Source: Streptomyces sp. BK208
Lineage (GTDB): Bacteria; Actinomycetota; Actinomycetes; Streptomycetales; Streptomycetaceae
NCBI RefSeq assembly: GCF_004364245.1
Contig: NZ_SOAV01000005.1
Coordinates: forward strand, 186,001-250,000
DNA: 64,000 bases
Direction of reading: 5' to 3'
Positions 53,801 through 61,241 of this stretch are shown here, piece after piece. The translations under genes were made by a program, and so were the position numbers. Under the pieces are notes generated by a model. It saw only the letters and a list, made by a program, of their open reading frames with translations. It had not been told where the DNA came from and searched no databases. How positions within the stretch are numbered: the stretch's first letter is position 1; the number at the start of each line of letters is the position of its first letter.

Positions 53801-54551
53801 CCTGGGCCGCGAGGTGAAGGCCGACGCGCCCGCGACCACCGCCCAGGGCTTCGGCAACGTGGTGCACGTGCTCGCCGACGAGGTGGCCTCCGGACACACC
53901 CCGGCCGACCTCGCCGTCCTGATGGAGCGCCTGGACTCCGTGTGGAACGCGCTCGCCTTCGACGCGCCGTGGAAGTCGGCACAGGAGATGGCCCACGCGC
54001 GCGTGGCGCTCGAACGCTTCCTGAAGTGGCACGTCATGGACCGTGCCGGGCGCACCCCGGTGGCCAGCGAGCACGACTTCGAGGTGACCCTGGAGGCCGG
54101 CGAATACGAGGTCCGCATCCGCGGGCAGATGGACCGCGTGGAGGCCGACGGCGACGGACGCGCGTACGTCGTCGACTTCAAGACCGGCAAACAGGCACCC
54201 ACGTCCGCGGAAGTGGCCCGCCACCCGCAGCTCGCCGTGTACCAGCTCGCCGTCCGCGAGGGCGCCGTCGACGAGGTCTTCGACGGGGTACGCCCCGAAT
54301 CCGGCGGCGCCGAACTCGTCCACCTGCGCCAGGGCGCGCCCAAGCGCGACGGCGGCGAGACCCTGCCCAAGGTGCAGACGCAGGAAGCGCAGCGGGGGCC
54401 GGAGGGCGAGTGGGTCGGCGACCTGCTGGCCACGGCGGCCGGCAAGGTCCTCGACGAACGGTTCACCCCGACCACGGGTCAGCACTGCACCCACTGCGCC
54501 TTCCGCGCGTCGTGCAGCGCCAGGCCCGAGGGGCGGCACGTCGTGGAGTGA
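50862..54551 (+). CDS. adnA: AdnA subunit of the AdnAB helicase-nuclease
   Basis: The 1229-residue protein is a UvrD-type helicase with a C-terminal RecB-like nuclease. Motifs: GPGTGKTT (58-65), TFHSFGYAL, DEYQDTDP (about 267), TAHRSKGLEW (about 780), VDFKTGK (about 1106). Cys975, Cys1209, Cys1212 and Cys1218 (NTCAL, CTHCAFRASC) fit the iron-sulfur staple of AddB/AdnA proteins. AdnAB resects double-strand breaks in actinobacteria. A 140-residue acidic, Pro/Thr/Ala-rich insert (about 457-600) splits the motor. GTG 50862 starts the frame; it precedes adnB by 126 bp. Confidence 0.92.
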   Translation: MSSSSSDGHPSHPQVRRGSRGAYRLVRTPPARMDPPRLDAAQRAVVDHRAGPLLVLAGPGTGKTTTLVESVAERIAEGGDPERILVLTFSRKAAVELRDRMALRIGAARAPRATTFHSFGYALVRAHQDSDLFAEPLRLLSGPEQDVAVRELLAGQVDLERLGLAHVRWPDELRACLTTRGFADEVRAVLARSRELGLGPEALGAFARRIGRPDWRAAAVFLAEYLDVLDLQGVLDYAELVHRAVLLARRPEVAAQLSARYDAVYVDEYQDTDPAQVRLLHALADGGRTLVAFGDPDQSIYAFRGADVNGILDFPAAFPRDDGRPAPVAVLRTSRRSGAALLGATRLLTQRMPLTRLPADKVRAHRELTPVRDGGRVEAYTYPTSGTELDNIADILRRAHLEDGVPWGEMAVLVRAGSRTIPTLRRALISAGVPLDIDGDDLPLRHEPAVAPLLTALRAVAEAEAGTGAAGERPGTGTAGTPAADGRTREADAGAPKVDAGAREAAARTLEAGADTPAAGAGTTDADTKTREPGTRPTEPGTRPTEPDARPAEPDAGTDVDVRARDEAPTSDPHGPAAEPVPDADRTGKPQPGERVHRAEEPCWLPTETAVTLLASPLAGTDAADLRRLGRALRDEQRAAGNPLPPPSDELLARALAEPERLAVHDPAYARGAQRLGALLRKARERLAGGGSAEEALWDLWNGTPWPSRLERSARRGGAAGRNADRDLDAVCALFATAARAEERTGGRGALNFLEEIDAEDIAADTLARRAVRPDAVRLMTAHRSKGLEWRLVVVAGVQEGLWPDLRRRGSLLEADRIGRDGLAEPLTPGALLTEERRLFYVAATRARERLVVTAVKAPADDGDQPSRFLTELGVEPTDVTGRPRRPLAVAPLVAELRATTVDPRVSAPLREAAARRLARLAALADDDGRPLVPSAHPYRWWGMWDPTESKVPLRDRDEPVTLSGSALDQLANTCALQWFLGREVKADAPATTAQGFGNVVHVLADEVASGHTPADLAVLMERLDSVWNALAFDAPWKSAQEMAHARVALERFLKWHVMDRAGRTPVASEHDFEVTLEAGEYEVRIRGQMDRVEADGDGRAYVVDFKTGKQAPTSAEVARHPQLAVYQLAVREGAVDEVFDGVRPESGGAELVHLRQGAPKRDGGETLPKVQTQEAQRGPEGEWVGDLLATAAGKVLDERFTPTTGQHCTHCAFRASCSARPEGRHVVE

Positions 54552-54648
54552 GCGACGGGTCCGGCGGCCCGGGCGACCGGTGTGACACGTCGCACCACAG
54601 GGGCTGACCTGCGTTTCCCCCGCCCCGTGGCGGACATCCGGCATCCGC

Positions 54649-54670
54649 TGTCAGTGGCCGCCGCTAGCCT
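54649..54670 (+). promoter_or_regulatory. PafBC/RecA-NDp promoter of adnB (full consensus match)
   Basis: TGTCAGTG, eight bases, TAGCCT matches TGTCRGTG-N8-TANNNT at every fixed position. GTG 54678 lies seven bases after the -10, giving a leaderless mRNA and settling the start. Confidence 0.75.
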
Positions 54671-54677
54671 CTCTGAC

Positions 54678-57600
54678 GTGCCCGCCCATCTCACCGATCC
54701 CGAGCAGCTCAAAGAGCTCCTCGGCATCCCCTTCACCCCGGAGCAGACGGCCTGCATCGTCGCGCCGCCCGCCCCGCAGGTGATCGTGGCCGGAGCCGGG
54801 TCGGGCAAGACGACGGTGATGGCGGCACGCGTGGTCTGGCTGGTCGGCACCGGCCAGGTGGCTCCGGAACAGGTCCTCGGACTCACCTTCACCAACAAGG
54901 CCGCCGGTGAACTCGCCGAGCGCGTCCGCAAGGCCCTGGTCGCAGCGGGCGTGACCGACCCGGACGTGATCGACCCGGACCACCCGCCGGGCGAGCCGGC
55001 GATCTCGACGTACCACGCCTTCGCGGGCCGTCTCCTGACCGACCACGGCCTGCGCCTCGGCCTGGAGCCGACCTCGCGTCTGCTCGCCGACGCCACCCGC
55101 TACCAGCTCGCCGCACGCGTCCTGCGCGAGTCCCCCGGCCCCTACCCGGCGCTCACCCGGTCCTTCGCCGACCTGGTCAGCGACCTCCTCGCCCTCGACG
55201 CCGAACTCGCCGAGCACCTCGTACGCCCCGAGGACCTGCGCGACTGGGACGCCGGCCTCCTGGACACCCTGGAGAGCGTCCGGCTCAGCAACGCCGACCT
55301 GCGCAAGGTCCCCGAGGCCGCCGCCGCCCGCCGCGAACTGGCCGACCTGGTGATCCGCTACCGGACCGCCAAACGCCGGCAGGACCTGCTCGACTTCGGC
55401 GACCAGATCGCCCTGTCCGCGCGGCTCGCCGGCCTCCCCGAGGTGGGACGCGTGCTGCGCGACGAGTACCGGGTCGTCCTGCTCGACGAGTACCAGGACA
55501 CGTCGGTGGCCCAGCGCGTCCTCCTGGCGGGCCTCTTCGGCGGCGGCACCGGCCACCCCGTGACCGCGGTGGGCGACCCCTGCCAGGCGATCTACGGCTG
55601 GCGCGGCGCCTCCGTCGCCAACCTCGACGACTTTCCCGAACACTTCGCCCACGCGGACGGACGGCCCGCGACCCGGCAGGCGCTCAGCGAGAACCGCCGC
55701 AGCGGCGGCCGCCTCCTCGACCTCGCCAACGGCCTCGCCGAGCCCCTGCGCGCCATGCACGCGGGCGTGGAGGCCCTGCGCCCCGCCCCGGGCGCCGAAC
55801 GCGACGGCACGGTCCGCTGCGCCCTGCTGCGCACCCATGCCGAGGAGATCGACTGGATCGCCGGCTCGATCGCCCACCTCGTGCGTACCGGAAAGGCACC
55901 CGGTGAGATCGCCGTCCTGTGCCGCACCGCGACCGACTTCGCCGAGATCCAGGGCGCGCTGGTGGCCCGCGACGTCCCCGTGGAGGTCGTCGGCCTCTCC
56001 GGACTGCTGCACCTCCCCGAGGTGGCCGACCTGGTCGCCGTCTGCGAAGTCCTCCAGGACCCCGGCGCCAACGCCTCCCTGGTCCGGCTGCTGACCGGGC
56101 CGCGCTGGCGCATCGGCGCGCGCGACCTCGCCCTCCTGGGCCGGCGCGCCCGGCTGCTGGTGAGCCACGCGCGCGTGGAGGGCGACGACGACCCCGACCG
56201 CAGGCTCGCCGAGGCCGTCGAAGGGGTCGACCCCTCCGAGGTGATATCGCTCGCCGACGCCCTCGACACCTTCCTGGAGACGCCGCTGGACGGCACCGGG
56301 GACGACGACGGGCTGCCCTTCTCACCGGACGCGCGCGTACGGTTCGCGCGGCTGGCCACCGAACTGCGCGAGCTGCGCCGGGCCCTGTCCGACCCGCTCA
56401 TGGACGTCCTGCACCGCGTGCTCGCCGTCACCGGGCTGGAGGTCGAGCTGTCGGCGTCCCCGCACGCCCTCGCCGCCCGCCGCCGCGAGACCCTGTCGAA
56501 CTTCCTCGACGTCGCCGCGTCCTTCGCCGCGGGCGACGGCGAGGCCACCCTGCTGGCCTTCCTGGGTTTCCTGCGCACCGCCGCCCAGTACGAGAAGGGC
56601 CTGGACAACGCGCTGCCCGGCGGCGAGAACACCGTCAAGGTGCTCACCGCGCACAAGTCCAAGGGCCTGGAGTGGGACGTCGTCGCCGTACCCGGCCTCG
56701 TCACCGGCACCTTCCCCAGCGGGCAGGGCCGCGAGAAGTGGACCTCCCAGGGCAAGGTGCTGCCGCACGGCCTGCGCGGCGACGCCGACACCCTGCCCGA
56801 CGTCGAGTCCTGGGACTCGCGGGGCCTGAAGGCCTTCCACGAGGCCATGAAGGACCACCAGCACACCGAGGAGCTCCGCCTCGGCTACGTCACCTTCACC
56901 CGCCCCCGCTCCCTGCTCCTCGGCTCCGGCCACTGGTGGGGCCCCAGCCAGAAGAAGCCCCGCGGACCGTCCGACTTCCTCACGGCCCTGTACGAGCACT
57001 GCGCGGCCGGACACGGCGAGATCGAGGCCTGGGCGGACGAACCGGCCGAGGACGAGGAGAACCCGGCCCTGCACCGAGCGGCCGCCGACGAGGTCTGGCC
57101 CCTGCCCCTGGACGACGAGGCACTCGCCCGGCGCCGCGCCGCCGCCGAGACGGTCCTCGCCCACCTCGACGCCCTCGCCGGCCGGACGGAAGGCGCCCCG
57201 GCCCCGCCCGAGTCCCACGACGACCCGGACTGGCCACCGCCCCCCGAGGACGACGAGGCACCACTCCCCGAGGAAGCGGATCCGGACGACTGGACCGTGG
57301 ACCCCGACGACTGGGACACCTGGACCACCGACCGCCCCACCGCGCACACGAGCCCCACCGACCCGCAGGCCGGCCCCACCGTCCCCCACCAGGCGGCGCC
57401 CCCCGCACAGCCCCCGGCAGCGGCACCGAGCCCGGCACCGGTCCCCGCCCCCGCACGCCTCGCCCCGGAGGAAGCCCGCACGGTCGCCTCCTGGGACCGC
57501 GACCTCGACGCACTCACCGGCGAGCTCCTGCGCGCCCGCGAGAGTGTCACCGAAGTGCCCCTGCCGGCGTCGCTGACCGCCTCCCAGCTGCTGAGCCTGG

Positions 57601-58190
57601 CCGCCGACCCGGACGGCTTCGCCCAGGAACTGGCCCGGCCCATGCCCCGCCCGCCCCAGCCCGCCGCCCGCCGCGGCACCCGCTTCCACGCCTGGGTCGA
57701 GACCCGCTTCGAACCGCTGACGCTCCCCCTGCTGGAACCGGAGGAGCTGCCCGGCCGGGACGCGGAGATCGCCGACGAGCAGGACCTGGAGTTCCTCAAG
57801 GACGCCTTCGAGCGCACCGAGTACGCCCGCCGCACACCGTTCCGCGTCGAGGCGCCCTTCCAGCTCACGCTGGCCGGCCGGGTCGTACGCGGCCGCATCG
57901 ACGCCGTCTACAAGGAGGGGGACGGCCCGACGGCGACGTACGAGATCGTCGACTGGAAGACGAACCGCGTCACCACCGCGGACCCGCTCCAGCTCGCGCT
58001 CTACCGGATCGCCTGGGCCGAGCAGCAGCACGTACCGCCCGAGTCGGTGACGGCGTCCTTCCTCTACGTACGCACCGGCGAGGTCGTACGGCCCGAAGGG
58101 CTGCCGGACCGCGCCGCACTCGAGAGACTGCTGCTCGCCGAGCAGGCCGGTGACGAACCGCACGATCGGGGTGTCCGCGCGGGCCGATAG
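54678..58190 (+). CDS. adnB: AdnB subunit of the AdnAB helicase-nuclease
   Basis: The 1170-residue protein has GAGSGKTT (39-46), TYHAFAGRLL, DEYQDTSV, LTAHKSKGLEWD (about 656) and a RecB nuclease motif (GRIDAVYKEG, then VDWKTNR near 1092). In mycobacteria AdnB drives movement and AdnA helps cut the other strand. A Pro/Asp-rich linker lies at about 860-960. An in-frame GTG at 54582 exists, but the damage promoter at 54649-54670 and the start of homology favour 54678. The stop overlaps the -10-like TAGGCT of the next gene. Confidence 0.93.
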   Translation: MPAHLTDPEQLKELLGIPFTPEQTACIVAPPAPQVIVAGAGSGKTTVMAARVVWLVGTGQVAPEQVLGLTFTNKAAGELAERVRKALVAAGVTDPDVIDPDHPPGEPAISTYHAFAGRLLTDHGLRLGLEPTSRLLADATRYQLAARVLRESPGPYPALTRSFADLVSDLLALDAELAEHLVRPEDLRDWDAGLLDTLESVRLSNADLRKVPEAAAARRELADLVIRYRTAKRRQDLLDFGDQIALSARLAGLPEVGRVLRDEYRVVLLDEYQDTSVAQRVLLAGLFGGGTGHPVTAVGDPCQAIYGWRGASVANLDDFPEHFAHADGRPATRQALSENRRSGGRLLDLANGLAEPLRAMHAGVEALRPAPGAERDGTVRCALLRTHAEEIDWIAGSIAHLVRTGKAPGEIAVLCRTATDFAEIQGALVARDVPVEVVGLSGLLHLPEVADLVAVCEVLQDPGANASLVRLLTGPRWRIGARDLALLGRRARLLVSHARVEGDDDPDRRLAEAVEGVDPSEVISLADALDTFLETPLDGTGDDDGLPFSPDARVRFARLATELRELRRALSDPLMDVLHRVLAVTGLEVELSASPHALAARRRETLSNFLDVAASFAAGDGEATLLAFLGFLRTAAQYEKGLDNALPGGENTVKVLTAHKSKGLEWDVVAVPGLVTGTFPSGQGREKWTSQGKVLPHGLRGDADTLPDVESWDSRGLKAFHEAMKDHQHTEELRLGYVTFTRPRSLLLGSGHWWGPSQKKPRGPSDFLTALYEHCAAGHGEIEAWADEPAEDEENPALHRAAADEVWPLPLDDEALARRRAAAETVLAHLDALAGRTEGAPAPPESHDDPDWPPPPEDDEAPLPEEADPDDWTVDPDDWDTWTTDRPTAHTSPTDPQAGPTVPHQAAPPAQPPAAAPSPAPVPAPARLAPEEARTVASWDRDLDALTGELLRARESVTEVPLPASLTASQLLSLAADPDGFAQELARPMPRPPQPAARRGTRFHAWVETRFEPLTLPLLEPEELPGRDAEIADEQDLEFLKDAFERTEYARRTPFRVEAPFQLTLAGRVVRGRIDAVYKEGDGPTATYEIVDWKTNRVTTADPLQLALYRIAWAEQQHVPPESVTASFLYVRTGEVVRPEGLPDRAALERLLLAEQAGDEPHDRGVRAGR

Positions 58191-58200
58191 GCTCGTGAGC

Positions 58201-59622
58201 ATGAGCCACCCCGTTGACAATGCCGTCAATGCTGTCAGCGCTGTCCGCACGTACATCGAACAGCACCGCACCGCCTTCCTCGACGACCTCGTCGAGTGGC
58301 TGCGCATCCCGTCCGTGTCGGCTCAGACCGACCACGCGACCGACGTGCGCCGCAGCGCCGACTGGCTCGCCGCCAAGCTGAAGGAGACCGGCTTCCCGAA
58401 CGCGGAGGTCTGGCCGACCCCCGGCGCCCCCGCGGTCTTCGCCGAGTGGCCCTCCGGTGACCCCCAGGCCCCGACGGTCCTCGTCTACGGCCACCACGAC
58501 GTACAGCCCGCCGCCCGCGAGGACGGCTGGAGCAGCGACCCCTTCGAGCCCGTCGTCCGCCGCAACCGCCTCTACGCGCGCGGGGCCGCCGACGACAAGG
58601 GGCAGGTGTTCTTCCACACACTCGGCGTCCGCGCTCATCTCGCCGCCACCGGCCGCACCGCCCCCGCGGTGAACCTCAAACTGCTGATCGAGGGCGAGGA
58701 GGAATCCGGCTCCCCGCACTTCCGTGCCCTCGTCGAGGAGCGCGCCGGGCGGCTCACCGCCGACGCCGTGATCGTCTCCGACACCGGTATGTGGTCCGAG
58801 GACACCCCCACGGTCTGCACCGGCATGCGCGGGCTCGCCGAGTGCGAGATCCGGCTGCACGGACCCGACCAGGACATCCACTCGGGATCCTTCGGCGGCG
58901 CGGTCCCCAACCCGGCCACCGCCGTCGCCCGCCTCGTCGCGGCCCTGCACGACGAGCACGCGCGCGTGACGATCCCCGGTTTCTACGACGGCGTGATCGA
59001 ACTCACCGACCGGGAACGCGAGCTGCTCGCCGAGCTGCCCTTCGACGAGCGGCAGTGGCTGCGCACGGCCAAGTCGCACGCCACCCACGGCGAAGCCGGC
59101 CACACCACCCTGGAGCGCATCTGGGCCCGCCCCACCGCCGAGGTCAACGGCATCGGCGGCGGATACCAGGGCCCGGGCAGCAAGACGATCATCCCGTCGT
59201 CCGCCGTGGTGAAGCTCTCCTTCCGCCTGGTCGCGGGCCAGGACCCGGACCACGTCGAGAAGGCCGTCCGCGCCTGGACCGCCGAGCAGGTGCCCCCGGG
59301 TGTCCGCTGCGAGATCGTCTTCCGTCCGGCCACCCGCCCCTGCCTGACGCCGCTGGACCACCCGGCGCTGCAGTCCGTGGTCCGCGCCATGGGCCGCGCC
59401 TTCGGGAAACAGATCCGCTTCACCCGCGAGGGCGGCTCCGGACCGGCGGCCGACCTCCAGGAGGTCCTGGACGCCCCGGTGCTGTTCCTCGGCATCTCCG
59501 TCCCGTCCGACGGCTGGCACGCCCCGGACGAGAAGGTGGAGCTCGACCTGCTCCTCAAAGGGGCCGAAACCTCCGCCCACCTGTGGGGCGACCTGGCGGA
59601 GCACTGGCGCCACGCCCCCTGA
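58201..59622 (+). CDS. M20-family dipeptidase
   Basis: The 473-residue metallopeptidase shows YGHHDVQPA, RGAADDKGQ, LLIEGEEESGS and SDTGMWSED, the metal ligands of the M20 CNDP-dipeptidase group, and the dimerisation insert with QDIHSGSFGG. It hydrolyses dipeptides or related amides. ATG 58201 has only a weak ribosome site; TAGGCT ends seven bases upstream, with TGTCCGCG eight bases before, a weak damage-promoter look-alike. Position after adnB is conserved in Streptomyces as far as I recall. Confidence 0.88.
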   Translation: MSHPVDNAVNAVSAVRTYIEQHRTAFLDDLVEWLRIPSVSAQTDHATDVRRSADWLAAKLKETGFPNAEVWPTPGAPAVFAEWPSGDPQAPTVLVYGHHDVQPAAREDGWSSDPFEPVVRRNRLYARGAADDKGQVFFHTLGVRAHLAATGRTAPAVNLKLLIEGEEESGSPHFRALVEERAGRLTADAVIVSDTGMWSEDTPTVCTGMRGLAECEIRLHGPDQDIHSGSFGGAVPNPATAVARLVAALHDEHARVTIPGFYDGVIELTDRERELLAELPFDERQWLRTAKSHATHGEAGHTTLERIWARPTAEVNGIGGGYQGPGSKTIIPSSAVVKLSFRLVAGQDPDHVEKAVRAWTAEQVPPGVRCEIVFRPATRPCLTPLDHPALQSVVRAMGRAFGKQIRFTREGGSGPAADLQEVLDAPVLFLGISVPSDGWHAPDEKVELDLLLKGAETSAHLWGDLAEHWRHAP

Positions 59623-59781
59623 GCGCCCCGCACCGTCCGGGACCCGACCGGCATCGCGCGCGGCACACTGGAAAGGCCGCCCGCACCGCCGAGCCCTCCC
59701 GGACCCGGTCGCCGCCCGCCGTACGAACCGCTGAACCCGTCTGCCGAACCGAACCGCTCACCGGGGGAGTTGGAAGCACCC

Positions 59782-60726
59782 GTGACCACCTGGACCGACC
59801 ACACCGCCGACCGTCCCATCTCGCTCGCCGCCCCCAGCGGCATCGACCGCGCCGCCCACCACCGTCTCGACGAGGCCTGGCTCGCGGCGGCATGGAGCCA
59901 CCCCTCGACGCGCTGCTTCGTCGTCTCCGGCGGTCAGGTCCTCATCGACGAGACCCCCGACGGGGCCACCGAACTCGTCATGACCCCCTCCTTCGAGGCC
60001 CCGCTCACCGAGGCCCACCGCTACTTCCTGGGCACCGACGACGACGGCACCAGCTACTTCGCCCTCCAGAAGGACTCCCTGCCCGGCCGCATGGACCAGT
60101 CCGCGCGCCCCGCGGGCCTGCGGGAGGCCGGCCTGCTGCTGTCGGACCGCGACGCCGGACTGATGGCCCACGCGGTCGCCCTGGAGAACTGGCAGCGCCT
60201 GCACCGGTTCTGCTCCCGCTGCGGCGAACGCACCGTCATCGCCGCGGCCGGGCACATCCGCCGCTGCCCCGCCTGCGGCGCGGAGCACTACCCGCGCACC
60301 GACCCCGCCGTGATCATGGCGGTCACGGACGATGCGGACCGGCTGCTGCTCGGCCGCCAGATGCACTGGCCCGAGGGCCGTTTCTCGACTCTCGCCGGCT
60401 TCGTGGAGCCCGGCGAGTCCATCGAGCAGTCGGTGCGCCGCGAGGTCCAGGAAGAGGTCGGCGTCACCGTCGGCCCGGTCGAGTACGTCGCGAGCCAGCC
60501 GTGGCCCTTCCCGTCCAGCCTGATGCTGGGCTTCATGGCCCACGCCACCTCGACCGAGATCAACGTGGACGGCGACGAGATCCACGAGGCCCGCTGGTTC
60601 TCCCGTGAGGAGCTGGGCGCCGCCTTCGAGTCGGGCGAGGTGCTCCCGCCCTACGGGATCTCGATCGCGGCCCGCCTCATCGAGCTCTGGTACGGCAAGC
60701 CCCTGCCGACCCGCAGCGCCTTCTGA
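59782..60726 (+). CDS. nudC: NAD-capped RNA/NADH pyrophosphatase NudC
   Basis: The 314-residue protein has a zinc ribbon (Cys144, Cys147, Cys162, Cys165), a Nudix box (GFVEPGESIEQSVRREVQEE, then VGV) and the NudC signature SQPWPFPSS. NudC hydrolyses NADH and removes the NAD cap from RNA 5' ends. GTG 59782 is chosen; the TTG at 59770 sits too close to GGGGGAG. The counterpart Rv3199c stands next to uvrD2 and Mrx1 in M. tuberculosis, as here. Confidence 0.95.
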   Translation: MTTWTDHTADRPISLAAPSGIDRAAHHRLDEAWLAAAWSHPSTRCFVVSGGQVLIDETPDGATELVMTPSFEAPLTEAHRYFLGTDDDGTSYFALQKDSLPGRMDQSARPAGLREAGLLLSDRDAGLMAHAVALENWQRLHRFCSRCGERTVIAAAGHIRRCPACGAEHYPRTDPAVIMAVTDDADRLLLGRQMHWPEGRFSTLAGFVEPGESIEQSVRREVQEEVGVTVGPVEYVASQPWPFPSSLMLGFMAHATSTEINVDGDEIHEARWFSREELGAAFESGEVLPPYGISIAARLIELWYGKPLPTRSAF

Positions 60727-60741
60727 CCCCCGTCGTCACAA

Positions 60742-60778
60742 AAGGGGCGGCCCTCCCGCTGCGGGGAGGACCGCCCCT
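60742..60778. terminator. Hairpin between nudC and the mycoredoxin gene
   Basis: AGGGGCGG pairs with CCGCCCCT and CCTCCC with GGGAGG, with one mismatch between them. It lies between convergent genes. Confidence 0.8.
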
Positions 60779-60815
60779 CTCACGCCTGCTACGACGGCCG
60801 GGTCCCGGCCGCCCG

Positions 60816-61058
60816 CTACGCGCCGATTTTCTGCTTCACCTGCGCGAGCGACGGGTTCGTGAGCGTCGAACCGTCGGGGAACAGCACGGTCGGGACCGTC
60901 TGGTTTCCGCCGTTCGCCTTCTCCACGAAAGCGGCGGACTCCGGGTCCTGCTCGATGTTGACCTCGGTGTACGCGATGCCCTCGCGGTCCATCTGGCTCT
61001 TCAGCCGACGGCAGTAGCCGCACCACGTGGTGCTGTACATCGTCACAGTGCCCGGCAT
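60816..61058 (-). CDS. mrx1: Mycoredoxin (glutaredoxin-like, CGYC)
   Basis: The 80-residue thioredoxin-fold protein begins TVTMYSTTWCGYCRRLKSQM, with the CGYC active site at about residues 11-14, and continues with TVPTVLFPDG (cis-Pro loop). Mycoredoxin-1 reduces mixed disulfides with mycothiol, the low-molecular-weight thiol of actinobacteria. ATG 61058 follows AAGGAG at long distance. It is divergent from uvrD2, as is Rv3198A. Confidence 0.93.
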   Translation of the reverse strand: MPGTVTMYSTTWCGYCRRLKSQMDREGIAYTEVNIEQDPESAAFVEKANGGNQTVPTVLFPDGSTLTNPSLAQVKQKIGA

Positions 61059-61241
61059 GTCTCTCGTGCTCCTTCGGCGACTCGGGGAAAGCGGCGGCCC
61101 GGGGATGAGGTCGCAGGAGGGGAACGTCCGGGACGGCGCCGCCATTCCCGGTGCGTGACGCCCGTCGCATCAGTACGACTGTCGGACCCTGCCTGTGGAC
61201 AACCGGCTCACCCGTCTCGCGAGACCTGGCAGCATTGCGGT

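Noticed and set aside
50790..54644. A 1284-codon open frame on the minus strand
   Set aside because: It is exactly antisense to adnA, whose helicase and nuclease motifs are clear. The antisense translation has no domain and a low-complexity composition.
61155..61241. Longer N-terminus of UvrD2
   Set aside because: The extra 29 residues are not helicase-like and contain promoter-like DNA of the divergent mycoredoxin/uvrD2 gap.
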